Shown here in pieces: positions 7,117 through 13,086 of a DNA stretch of 17,533 nt. This DNA is from an uncultured Oscillospiraceae bacterium (GTDB lineage Bacteria > Bacillota > Clostridia > Oscillospirales > Oscillospiraceae), in assembly GCA_934567115.1 (NCBI GenBank), contig CAKTJA010000011.1, positions 1 to 17,533 of the forward strand, given 5' to 3'. A program made the position numbers and the translations under genes. How positions within the stretch are numbered: position 1 is the stretch's first letter; every line of letters starts with the position of its first letter. The notes beneath the pieces are model-generated. The model saw only the letters and a list, made by a program, of their open reading frames with translations. It was not told the origin of the DNA and did not search any database.

Positions 7117-8439
7117 TCAGCCGTTGGCCTCGGCGTACTGCACCGCCCAGCCGTCCACGAAGGCAGTGCACACCAGCTCCCAGTTGGCGTCGGTGGGATC
7201 GTTGTCGTACTGGTTCATGGCGGCGACGATCGCGTCACGGTAAGCGTCCACGTTGGGCTGGAAGTTCGTGACCCAAGGCATGACGTAGTTGCCCGCCGCG
7301 GTGTAGGCGTTCGCGTCGGCCAAGAAGCCGCAGGAGGACTCGGCAGCCTGCTTGTAGGGCATGACGGCGAACTCATCGACCAGCATGCGGGAAGCCTCGG
7401 CATTGGTGACCATCCAGTACATGAAGTCCAGCGTCGCCTGAATGTCCTCGGCGGAAGCCTTGGAGTTGACGGCCCAGCAGTTCTCGGTGCCGCAGTTCAG
7501 ACCGGCCTTCTCCTCGCCCTCAACGCCGCAGTAGAAGGGGATCATGGAGAGGTTGTCAAGCCCGTACTGGTCAGCGCCATTGCCGGTCAGCGCGGCCCAC
7601 TCCCAGGAGCCGTTCTGATAGAACACAGCCTGCTCCTTGCCGAACTCGGCCTGTGCGTCATAGCCGCCGGCGGCAAGCGTGGAGGGCGCGACGGCGCTGT
7701 TGTTGATGTACAGATCCCAGAGGTTCTTGTAGTTCTGCATGTAGGTGCCCTTGATGCTCGGCGGGCAGACCTTCCAGGCGTCAGGATCGTCCACGGACTC
7801 ATAGTAGTACTCGAGGTTGGCGAGGTGGCCGGTGAAGCGCCAGCTGGAGTCGCTGCTCATGGACGAGGAGGTAAACGCGTCGAAGCCCAGCTCGGCGGCG
7901 CGGGAATGGATGTCCTCGGCGACGGTCTTGAGCGTCTCGAAATTGGTGATGTCGCTCAGCTTGTAGCCGGCCTTCTCAAGCAGGTCCCTGTTGACGATGA
8001 TGCCGTAGCACTCGTAGCAGTAGCCGATGGAGCAGAGCTTCCCGTTCTCGTCATAGAGGTTGTAGGCGTCGGTAGCCAGCTCGCCGGCGACGGGAGTGCC
8101 GGTCAGGTCATAGCAGTAGTCGCCCCATGTGGAGACAGCGGCCTGATTGCCCACGACAAACAGCGTCGGGGCGTTCTCCTTGTCCATCGCGGCGGTCAGC
8201 GTCTCGTTGTAGGTTCCGGACGCGGCGGTCTGGATCGTGACGGGAACGCCGGTCTCGGCGGTGTACATCTCGGCGATCTTCTGAAGCGTGCCGTCGGCCT
8301 CCGGCTTGAAGTTCAGCCAGAAGACGCGGCCGGTCGCGGTCTCCCCGCCGTTTTCAGCGGGCGGGGTTTCCTTCCCTCCGCAGGCGGCAAGGCTGACAGC
8401 CATGACAAGCGCAAGGATCAATGCAAGATACTTTTTCAT
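7117..8439 (-). CDS. Family-1 extracellular solute-binding lipoprotein (maltodextrin-type)
   Basis: This secreted lipoprotein of 440 residues captures the sugar for the MalF/MalG-type permeases. The signal peptide MKKYLALILALVMAVSLAAC ends in lipobox LAAC with the lipidated cysteine at residue 20, followed by a GGKETPPAENGGE linker. The mature part begins RVFWLNFKPEADGTLQKIAEMYTAETGVPVTIQTAASGTYNETL, the standard SBP_bac_1 N-lobe opening. Abundant aromatic residues later (NGSWEWAAL, FMYWMVTN, YVMPWVTNF) fit sugar stacking. Start ATG 8439 is preferred over TTG 8445 because AAGGAG lies nine bases before the ATG and only three before the TTG. The gene follows the LacI-type regulator by about 50 bases and precedes the hairpins at 7008-7093. 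The exact ligand is inferred from malQ. Confidence 0.93.
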   Translation of the reverse strand: MKKYLALILALVMAVSLAACGGKETPPAENGGETATGRVFWLNFKPEADGTLQKIAEMYTAETGVPVTIQTAASGTYNETLTAAMDKENAPTLFVVGNQAAVSTWGDYCYDLTGTPVAGELATDAYNLYDENGKLCSIGYCYECYGIIVNRDLLEKAGYKLSDITNFETLKTVAEDIHSRAAELGFDAFTSSSMSSDSSWRFTGHLANLEYYYESVDDPDAWKVCPPSIKGTYMQNYKNLWDLYINNSAVAPSTLAAGGYDAQAEFGKEQAVFYQNGSWEWAALTGNGADQYGLDNLSMIPFYCGVEGEEKAGLNCGTENCWAVNSKASAEDIQATLDFMYWMVTNAEASRMLVDEFAVMPYKQAAESSCGFLADANAYTAAGNYVMPWVTNFQPNVDAYRDAIVAAMNQYDNDPTDANWELVCTAFVDGWAVQYAEANG

Positions 8440-8465
8440 GTTCAACAGCTCCTTTTCAAATTATA

Positions 8466-8490
8466 TTTTCACGCGCTCGGCGCGGGAAAA
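8466..8490 (-). repeat. Imperfect palindrome between lacI-type gene and binding-protein gene
   Basis: TTTTC-AC-GCGC (8466-8476) and GCGC-GG-GAAAA (8480-8490) form a stem around loop TCG, interrupted by a 2x2 mismatch. It occupies most of the 53-base gap before the binding-protein start, just after the regulator TAG. On the minus strand it is followed by TATAATTTG, not a T-run, so termination is doubtful; it could modulate read-through or RNA processing. Confidence 0.4.
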
Positions 8491-8492
8491 TC

Positions 8493-9506
8493 CTATCCTT
8501 CGACCCGGCGCACGGACTGGCCCGCGCGCAGCGTGGTCGGCAGCGTCAAATGCTCCTGCGGACCGCCCCGGATCACACGGAGCAGAATGTCCACGCTTCT
8601 GGTCCCCATCTCCTCCGTCGGCTGGCAGAGCGTTGTGAGCATGGGGTGAATATATTCCGAAACGGTAAGCCCGTCGATGGCGATGACCGAGCAGTCCTCC
8701 GGGACGGCGCGTCCGCTTTCCCGCAGCGCGCGCATCGCGCCGATGGCCATATCGTCGGCGATGGCGAAGACGGCGGTGAAGTCCGCCGGGCGCGTCAGCC
8801 GCTCGCGCATGGCGAGGTAGGCGCTCTCGATGTCAAAATCCCGCGCACGGATCACGTCCGCCGCCTCTGCGGGAAGTCCCCGCTCCCGCAGCGCACGCGC
8901 GTAACCGGCGCAGCGCAGCTGAGAGATCGAACTGTCGTCCGGGTCGGCGGCGAGGACGGCAATGCGCGTGTGTCCGTGTCTGCAAAGCTCTGTCACGGCG
9001 CGGTACGCCTCCTGCTCGTCGGCGATGGAAACGGAGGAATAATCCCCCGGTCTGAGCGTCCCGTAGGAGTTCGTGTAGGAACAGCAGACGAACGGGACGT
9101 TCAAAAGCGCGACCTCCGCCGCCGTGTAGTCCGAGCGGCCGCCGAGGAAAATGATCCCCTGAAGGCGCTTTTCGCGCTCCATCACCGCGCCGCACTTGAT
9201 CTCATCGTCGCTCGAGCCGATCTGTCGCATGACCATCGTGCAGCCCGCCTCGTCAAGGCGGCGCTCGATCGCGCGGATAATGCCGGTGTAGAACGGGTTC
9301 TGCACGCCGCGCACGACAAGGCCGATCGCGTCCGACTTCGTGCGCACCAGACTGCGCGCCGAGTTGTTCGGCAGATAGTTGTGCTCGGCGATGACGGAAA
9401 GCACCTTGCGGCGGCTCTCCTCGCTGACGTCCGGCCGGTCGTTGAGCACGCGCGAGACCGTGCTTACGCCCACGCCGCTGAGTTTCGCAATGTCCTTGAT
9501 GGTCAT
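8493..9506 (-). CDS. LacI-family transcriptional regulator of the maltodextrin cluster
   Basis: This 337-residue DNA-binding repressor has an N-terminal helix-turn-helix and hinge MTIKDIAKLSGVGVSTVSRVLNDRPDVSEESRRKVL (1-36), with the YLPNNSARSLVRTKSD linker. It is followed by a periplasmic-binding-protein-like sensor domain (GLVVRGVQNPFYTGIIRAIE, later TAVFAIADDMAIGAMRALRESG and CSVIAIDGLTVSEYIHPMLTTL). The start is ATG 9506, preceded by GGGGGGAG; the TTG at 9524 would lie upstream of that ribosome binding site. It is first in the operon-like set with the binding protein, permeases and malQ. A promoter and a palindromic operator lie directly upstream, so autoregulation and control of the whole cluster are likely. 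The effector is presumably maltose or a maltodextrin (inference). Confidence 0.93.
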   Translation of the reverse strand: MTIKDIAKLSGVGVSTVSRVLNDRPDVSEESRRKVLSVIAEHNYLPNNSARSLVRTKSDAIGLVVRGVQNPFYTGIIRAIERRLDEAGCTMVMRQIGSSDDEIKCGAVMEREKRLQGIIFLGGRSDYTAAEVALLNVPFVCCSYTNSYGTLRPGDYSSVSIADEQEAYRAVTELCRHGHTRIAVLAADPDDSSISQLRCAGYARALRERGLPAEAADVIRARDFDIESAYLAMRERLTRPADFTAVFAIADDMAIGAMRALRESGRAVPEDCSVIAIDGLTVSEYIHPMLTTLCQPTEEMGTRSVDILLRVIRGGPQEHLTLPTTLRAGQSVRRVEG

Positions 9507-9538
9507 GGCAGCTCCCCCCGGCAAAAGGCAAAGGCATC

Positions 9539-9562
9539 GGAAACATTACCGGTAACGTTTCC
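9539..9562 (-). promoter_or_regulatory. LacI-family operator palindrome
   Basis: The 24-base site reads GGAAAC-ATTACCGGTAAC-GTTTCC. Its two halves match as inverted repeats at every position but one pair (A/C at 9545 and 9556). The centre TTACCGGTAA has the central CG step typical of LacI-family operators. It lies 16 bases downstream of the -10 box at 9578-9583, where bound repressor would block initiation or elongation toward the regulator and sugar-uptake genes. Confidence 0.85.
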
Positions 9563-9577
9563 ATAACTTCTGCTAAT

Positions 9578-9606
9578 ATTTTACCAGTCTATTCGCAAAA
9601 AGTCAA
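9578..9606 (-). promoter_or_regulatory. Sigma-A-type promoter for the lacI-type/maltodextrin cluster
   Basis: On the minus strand the -35 TTGACT (9606-9601) and -10 TAAAAT (9583-9578) are separated by exactly 17 bases, with one mismatch each to consensus. The predicted start is near 9571, immediately before the palindromic operator at 9539-9562. This is the best promoter seen in the window. Confidence 0.85.
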
Positions 9607-9637
9607 AGCCGTTTCCCTTGTCCGTGTCACCAAATAA

Positions 9638-9687
9638 TTTTACCGCTGTCTGTTCAAACAGCCAAAAAACTCATTTCAGCGGTAAAA
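9638..9687. repeat. Nested inverted repeat upstream of the lacI-type promoter
   Basis: TTTTACCGCTG (9638-9648) pairs perfectly with CAGCGGTAAAA (9677-9687). Inside the 28-base interval CTGTT (9650-9654) pairs with AACAG (9657-9661). The outer arms contain TTACCG/CGGTAA, the half-site of the operator at 9539-9562, but spaced far apart. It lies 32 bases upstream of the -35 box. Neither strand shows a T-run expected of a terminator. Confidence 0.5.
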
Positions 9688-9715
9688 ATATTGTGCGCGG
9701 CGGAAAATGGGCAGC

Positions 9716-9742
9716 AAAAAGCCGGGTCAAAAGACCCGGCTC
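9716..9742 (-). terminator. Intrinsic terminator of the ornithine cyclodeaminase-like gene
   Basis: On the minus strand GCCGGGTC-TTTT-GACCCGGC (9740-9721) is followed by TTTTTGC. It starts 30 bases past the stop at 9770, with an 8-bp perfect GC-rich stem (10 bp if GA/TT flanks pair) and five T residues. This is a clear factor-independent terminator separating this gene from the maltodextrin cluster. Confidence 0.88.
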
Positions 9743-9769
9743 GCGGCAGCAGCCGTTTACGCTCCGCTC

Positions 9770-10864
9770 TCACACGGCCCCAACGCCGCGCGCAACAATG
9801 TCAATAAAATCCTGCACGTTGGTCACGATCGTGCGGGCGGCAAGGCTCCCCCGGTCGAGAAGCTTGTTGACCACAAACTCGTCCGCGTCCACCGCGTACA
9901 GATACGCGGGACGCACCGTCCCGTCCGCCGTCACGCGGAACGAGGGGTACATGTTGCCCGCGGCGATGGTGTGCAGCATGGTGGCAAGGCAGATCACCGT
10001 CGTCGCGTCGCGCAGCATGGCGCGCATCGCGGTCTGCGCGGCGTACGCGTCGCCGATCACCTCGGGCAGCGGGCCGTCGTCGCGGATGGAGCCGGCAAGC
10101 ACGAAGGGAACGTCGTTCTTCACACAGGCGTACATGATGCCGTCCGTGATCTTATGCTCCTCAACGAAGCGGCGGATCGAGCCGCAGCGCCGCACCTTGT
10201 TGATCACGTCGAGATGATGGTAGTGCCCGTTGGCACAAAGCCCCTGCGTATAGATGTCCTGCCCCAGCGCCGTGTGAAGGTACGCCCCCTCCAGATCGTG
10301 CGTGGCCAGCGCGTTGCCCGCCATCAGGCCGTGAACGTAGCCCCGCTCGACCATGGCCTGCATGGCCGCGCGGGCGTTCGCGTTGAAGGCGAAGGCCGGT
10401 CCCATGACCCATACGATCCTGCCGTGCTCCTTTTCGTAGCGCAGCAGCTCGATCAGCTCGTCATAATCGCGGGCATAGGACGTCTCCCGCGAGCGGCCCT
10501 GCCGAAAGCGGAACGCCTCCGCCGCCGAGTCCTTGGCGGAAAAGCCGCTGTCGTGAAGGTAGATCCCCTCCTCGCCGCACTCGGTCCTGCCGAGTATGAC
10601 AAGGTCGCCCCGGCGAAGGTTACGGTTCTCCACCACGTCAAGCCGGCCGTCCTCGCGCAGCACGACGCTTGAATCCATACGGCTTTCCGGCGCAAGCACC
10701 CATTTCCCGTCGATCTTGTAGTACTCCGGAAACATCGACGTGGAGTGATAGTGGTCGGGCGCGATGCCGTCGCTCTCGCACCGCGCGGTGCGAACGTCGG
10801 GCGACGCGGCAAAGCGCGCGGACGCAAAATCGGGCGCCGTATAAACGGGCAGTCGGAATGCCAT
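9770..10864 (-). CDS. Archaeal-type ornithine cyclodeaminase-like protein (TIGR00300/AgrE C-terminal domain family)
   Basis: This predicted 364-residue cytoplasmic protein resembles from memory the C-terminal domain of cyanobacterial AgrE/ArgZ and the archaeal MMP1218 ornithine cyclodeaminase. That enzyme converts ornithine to proline and ammonia using NAD. The N-terminal LOR/SDH-type region contains DHYHSTSMFPEYYKIDGKWV (37-56) and MDSSVVL (63-69). The NAD-binding-like part contains VMGPAFAFNANARAAMQAM (153-171), LMAGNALATHDLEGAYLHTALG (180-201), GHYHHLDVINKVRRCGSIRRFVEE (213-236) and PFVLAGSIRDDGPLPEVIGD (253-272). The AgrE arginine dihydrolase domain is absent. Start ATG 10864 is chosen for AGGA eight bases upstream; ATG 10870 is too close. 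The same frame stays open to 11434, but only through tandem repeats. It stands alone, with its own terminator. Confidence 0.75.
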   Translation of the reverse strand: MAFRLPVYTAPDFASARFAASPDVRTARCESDGIAPDHYHSTSMFPEYYKIDGKWVLAPESRMDSSVVLREDGRLDVVENRNLRRGDLVILGRTECGEEGIYLHDSGFSAKDSAAEAFRFRQGRSRETSYARDYDELIELLRYEKEHGRIVWVMGPAFAFNANARAAMQAMVERGYVHGLMAGNALATHDLEGAYLHTALGQDIYTQGLCANGHYHHLDVINKVRRCGSIRRFVEEHKITDGIMYACVKNDVPFVLAGSIRDDGPLPEVIGDAYAAQTAMRAMLRDATTVICLATMLHTIAAGNMYPSFRVTADGTVRPAYLYAVDADEFVVNKLLDRGSLAARTIVTNVQDFIDIVARGVGAV

Positions 10865-10944
10865 GTTCATCTTCCTCTCAGATTCTGTTCTCTGGTGCGG
10901 CGGCGGGGCGCGCGGAGAGCCGTCCGCCGGGTCCGCCGCAGTGA

Positions 10945-10974
10945 AATATAGGTAGCCTATATAAAATATGTAAA
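10945..10974 (-). promoter_or_regulatory. Putative promoter and palindrome for the ornithine cyclodeaminase-like gene
   Basis: On the minus strand TTTACA (10974-10969) and TATATT (10950-10945) are 18 bases apart. A perfect inverted repeat, ATATAGG / CCTATAT with a three-base centre (10946-10962), overlaps the spacer and -10 box, which suggests an operator. The -35 match is fair and AT-rich sequence makes chance matches likely. The transcript leader would be about 75 bases of very GC-rich sequence. Confidence 0.4.
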
Positions 10975-10987
10975 ACCAATGGAGAGC

Positions 10988-11270
10988 GCTTTTCGGCTGC
11001 CCGCGCGGCGGGCGGGAAAAGCGGCTTGGATCAAAATGCAATAATCGCCTCGCGCCTGTTATGCCGGACGCAAAGCGCTGCGGCATAACCGCCATGCTTT
11101 TCGGCTGCCCGCGCGGCGGGCGGGAAAAGCGGCTTGGATCAAAATGCAATAATCGCCTCGCGCCTGTTATGCCGGACGCAAAGCGCTGCGGCATAACCGC
11201 CATGCTTTTCGGCTGCCCGCGCGGCGGGCGAGAAAAGCGGCTTGGATCAAAATGCAATAATCGCCTCGCG
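10988..11270. repeat. 108-bp direct tandem repeat, 2.6 copies
   Basis: Copies run 10988-11095, 11096-11203 and 11204-11270 (partial, 67 bases). The first two are identical; the third differs by one base in the aligned part (G to A at 11231). Each unit holds an imperfect hairpin (GCTTTTC...GAAAAGC enclosing GCCCGC...GCGGGC), a linker GGCTTGGATCAAAATGCAAT, and a second hairpin GTTATGCCG/CGGCATAAC around an inner CGC-AAA-GCG. The unit is 36 codons long, so frames stay open through it on both strands, which creates artificial ORFs. It sits in the divergent gap between the ornithine cyclodeaminase-like and HAD genes. No insertion sequence or CRISPR feature is present. Confidence 0.95.
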
Positions 11271-11276
11271 ATTATT
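11256..11276. repeat. Perfect palindrome at the end of the tandem-repeat array
   Basis: AATAATCGC (11256-11264) and GCGATTATT (11268-11276) form a perfect 9-bp inverted repeat with centre CTC. The left arm belongs to the third repeat copy and the right arm is unique flanking sequence, so this stem exists only at this edge. On the plus strand it is followed by ATATCACG, giving a weak terminator-like or element-end structure. Confidence 0.6.
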
Positions 11277-11318
11277 ATATCACGTCTGTCAAGTCCCGTG
11301 ATTTTGCGGCGAAAAACG

Positions 11319-11346
11319 TTGCATTTTCCCGACAGTATGTTATACT
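11319..11346 (+). promoter_or_regulatory. Promoter for the HAD phosphatase gene
   Basis: TTGCAT (11319-11324) and TATACT (11341-11346) are separated by 16 bases, a good sigma-A match. The predicted start near 11353 gives a short leader before AAGGAG (11371-11376) and ATG 11388. Confidence 0.6.
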
Positions 11347-11387
11347 TCGTAGGAATATAACAATACGGACAAGGAGCCCCCACAGCT

Positions 11388-12230
11388 ATGCAGAAATTCA
11401 AACACGTGCTGCTTGCCAGCGATTTTGACAACACGCTCGTTTACACGCAGGCCGCGCTGGAAAACGGCACGGACATCCCCCCCATGTGCCGGCGCAACCG
11501 CGAGGCGCTGGACTACTTCATCCAAAACGGCGGGTCGTTTTCCATCTCCACCGGACGCGCGCTCCCGGCCTTCGCCGACTATGCAAAGGACGTTCCCATG
11601 AGCGCTCCCGCCGTGATCGCAAACGGCGCGGCGATCTACGACTTCCGTACGGAGCGGTACCTTTACACCGCCTTTCTCAGCGAGCGCATCTACGCCCACA
11701 TGGACGAGCTGCTCGCGCGGTTCCCGCGCCTCGCCTTCGAGGTCTATCACGACGACCGGCGCATCCACGCCGTAAACCCGAACGCGTACATCCGCAGCCA
11801 CGAGCATCTGACCCGCGCGGCGGTGCAGGTGGTGGAGCGTTTTTCCGAGATCGACCTGCCGATCATCAAGATCCTCTTCGAAGAGGACTACGCCCTGCTC
11901 GAGGAGGTCTGCGCCTTCATCCGCTCGCGTCCGTGGGGCGGCGAGTACGAGCTGATCTACTCCAACGAGCACCTGCTCGAGCTGACCGCCCACGGCGCGA
12001 CCAAGGGCGGCATGGTGCTGCGGCTCGCCGACATGCTCGGCGTTGCGCGCGGCGACATCTACTGCATCGGCGACCACCGGAACGACATTCCCATGCTGGA
12101 AATTTCCGCCGTGGCGTTCGCGCCCGCAAACGCCATCCCCGCCGTGCACGAATTCGGCGCGCGCATTGTCTCGCATTGCAGCGACGGCGCGGTCGCGGAC
12201 GTGATCGAATTTCTCGACGGACGGTACTGA
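11388..12230 (+). CDS. HAD-superfamily IIB (Cof-type) hydrolase
   Basis: This 280-residue cytoplasmic phosphatase probably acts on small sugar phosphates or cofactors such as FMN and PLP, as Cof/YidA relatives do. Motif I is LLASDFDNTLV with nucleophile D12 and acid/base D14; motif II is SISTGRAL (S54/T55); motif III includes K206 in HGATKGGMVLRLADMLG; and motif IV is YCIGDHRNDIPML (GDxxND at 228-233). The type IIB cap lies at roughly residues 85-190, between motifs II and III. AAGGAG lies 11 bases before ATG 11388, a slightly long spacing. Transcribed alone, it converges on the ferritin-like gene, with only 16 bases between stops and no visible terminator. The substrate cannot be inferred. 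Confidence 0.9.
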   Translation: MQKFKHVLLASDFDNTLVYTQAALENGTDIPPMCRRNREALDYFIQNGGSFSISTGRALPAFADYAKDVPMSAPAVIANGAAIYDFRTERYLYTAFLSERIYAHMDELLARFPRLAFEVYHDDRRIHAVNPNAYIRSHEHLTRAAVQVVERFSEIDLPIIKILFEEDYALLEEVCAFIRSRPWGGEYELIYSNEHLLELTAHGATKGGMVLRLADMLGVARGDIYCIGDHRNDIPMLEISAVAFAPANAIPAVHEFGARIVSHCSDGAVADVIEFLDGRY

Positions 12231-12246
12231 GCGGGCGCGCCGCCGG

Positions 12247-12876
12247 TCAGCGCATCGTCCCGGCAAGCAGGTCGAGCATCATCTGCGCATGGCGGTACTC
12301 GTCGCCCGAAAATTCAAGCAGCAGCTGCTGAAGACAGGGGTCGAGCGCCTCCTGCGAGGCGCGGCGGTAGTTGAAGCCGCCGCAGGCCTCCTCATGATAG
12401 CGCATGCGCAGCGACACGCAGAAGCCCTCGTAACACAGCGGCGGATAGCAGATCGTCGGGCAGTAGCGCTCCCCGGTGATGAGATATATGGCGGCGAAAA
12501 GCTTGCGCGCGTGCCGTCCCTCGTCTGCGGCGACGGCACGGAATATCCTCCGCGCCTCCGCCGTCGGCGCGCGCCGGGCAAGAAACAGGTAAGTGCGCTG
12601 GTCGGCAAGCTCCTCGCGCAGGAAGCCCTGCAGGACCTCCAGCGATTCCATCGCCTCCGTCCCCATGCAGCACGGGTTCTCCTGCGCGCCGGGCAGAGAA
12701 AGCTCCGCCCGGCGTTCCGCCTCGTCTGCGGCGCTTCCCGCGGAGGGGGCGCTCTCCGCGGCGGCGGCGCGCACCTCGGGATACGGATTCAGCTCGGGGT
12801 CCACCCGCTGCCAGATGCGGTCGTAGCTGCGATAGTCCAATGCGGCGCTTTTCGGCGAAGACAGTTCATGTTCCAT
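12247..12876 (-). CDS. Ferritin-like diiron protein with extra cysteines
   Basis: This 209-residue protein has a disordered, acidic N-terminal 65 residues and then a four-helix ferritin/rubrerythrin-like bundle. Candidate iron ligands are E88/E89 (REELADQRTY), E119 and H122 (DEGRH), E162/E163 (RYHEEACGGFNY), and E193 and H196 (DEYRH), the two-ExxH pattern of the ferritin-like superfamily. Additional cysteines occur at NPCC (69-70) and in ERYCPTICYPPLCYEGFC (C139, C143, C148, C153) between helices 2 and 3; no C-terminal rubredoxin domain is present. Start ATG 12876 has AGGAGG eight bases upstream; the longer frame to 13104 is leader. It is divergent from the Fe-S assembly genes. It may handle iron or peroxide in an anaerobe; a spore-coat role (ferritin-like coat proteins exist in Clostridia) is an alternative. 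Confidence 0.8.
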   Translation of the reverse strand: MEHELSSPKSAALDYRSYDRIWQRVDPELNPYPEVRAAAAESAPSAGSAADEAERRAELSLPGAQENPCCMGTEAMESLEVLQGFLREELADQRTYLFLARRAPTAEARRIFRAVAADEGRHARKLFAAIYLITGERYCPTICYPPLCYEGFCVSLRMRYHEEACGGFNYRRASQEALDPCLQQLLLEFSGDEYRHAQMMLDLLAGTMR

Positions 12877-13022
12877 CGTTTCGTCCTCCTCGTTTTTCTC
12901 TGCCATCCTATGCGCACAGGGACGTTCGATTTTCATGTTTTTTTGCGGATCGCCGTATATGCCGCGCCGCTTGCGGAAAAAATTCAAAAAGAAGAAATTT
13001 CCATATTTGTGGCATCTGCAAC

Positions 13023-13055
13023 TTTTCACTCGCAGACCCCGCGTTATATTATAAT
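13023..13055 (+). promoter_or_regulatory. Putative promoter for the sufCB-like operon
   Basis: TTTTCA (13023-13028) with TATATT (13045-13050), spacer 16, or TATAAT at 13050-13055 with a weaker -35, lies just upstream of AGGAGG (13073-13078) and ATG 13087. The 210-base divergent gap to the ferritin-like gene presumably serves both directions. No confident Fur or IscR-type box was recognised. Confidence 0.45.
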
Positions 13056-13086
13056 TTAAACTCTGGCAATACAGGAGGACATTTCC

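Noticed and set aside
8440..8445. TTG start for the binding protein, six bases upstream of the ATG
   Set aside because: It would sit three bases from AAGGAG, too close; ATG 8439 has nine-base spacing and gives the standard MKKYLAL signal peptide.
6823..8649. 608-codon plus-strand frame opposite the binding-protein gene
   Set aside because: GC-driven shadow; the minus-strand frame has a lipoprotein signal and family sequence.
10988..11270. Possible CRISPR array
   Set aside because: The 108-bp period has no unique spacers between short repeats; whole units are identical and no cas gene is present.
11061..11360. 99-codon plus-strand frame through the tandem repeats (MPDAKRCGITAMLFG...)
   Set aside because: It consists of translated hairpin repeats, has no convincing ribosome binding site and runs over the HAD promoter.
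10865..11434. In-frame N-terminal extension of the ornithine cyclodeaminase-like gene containing 36-residue peptide repeats (ARRLLHFDPSRFSRPPRG...)
   Set aside because: The repeat length is a multiple of three, so frames remain open by construction. The extension runs across the promoter-like region and into the HAD gene start, and ATG 10864 has a good ribosome binding site and the family-like N-terminus.
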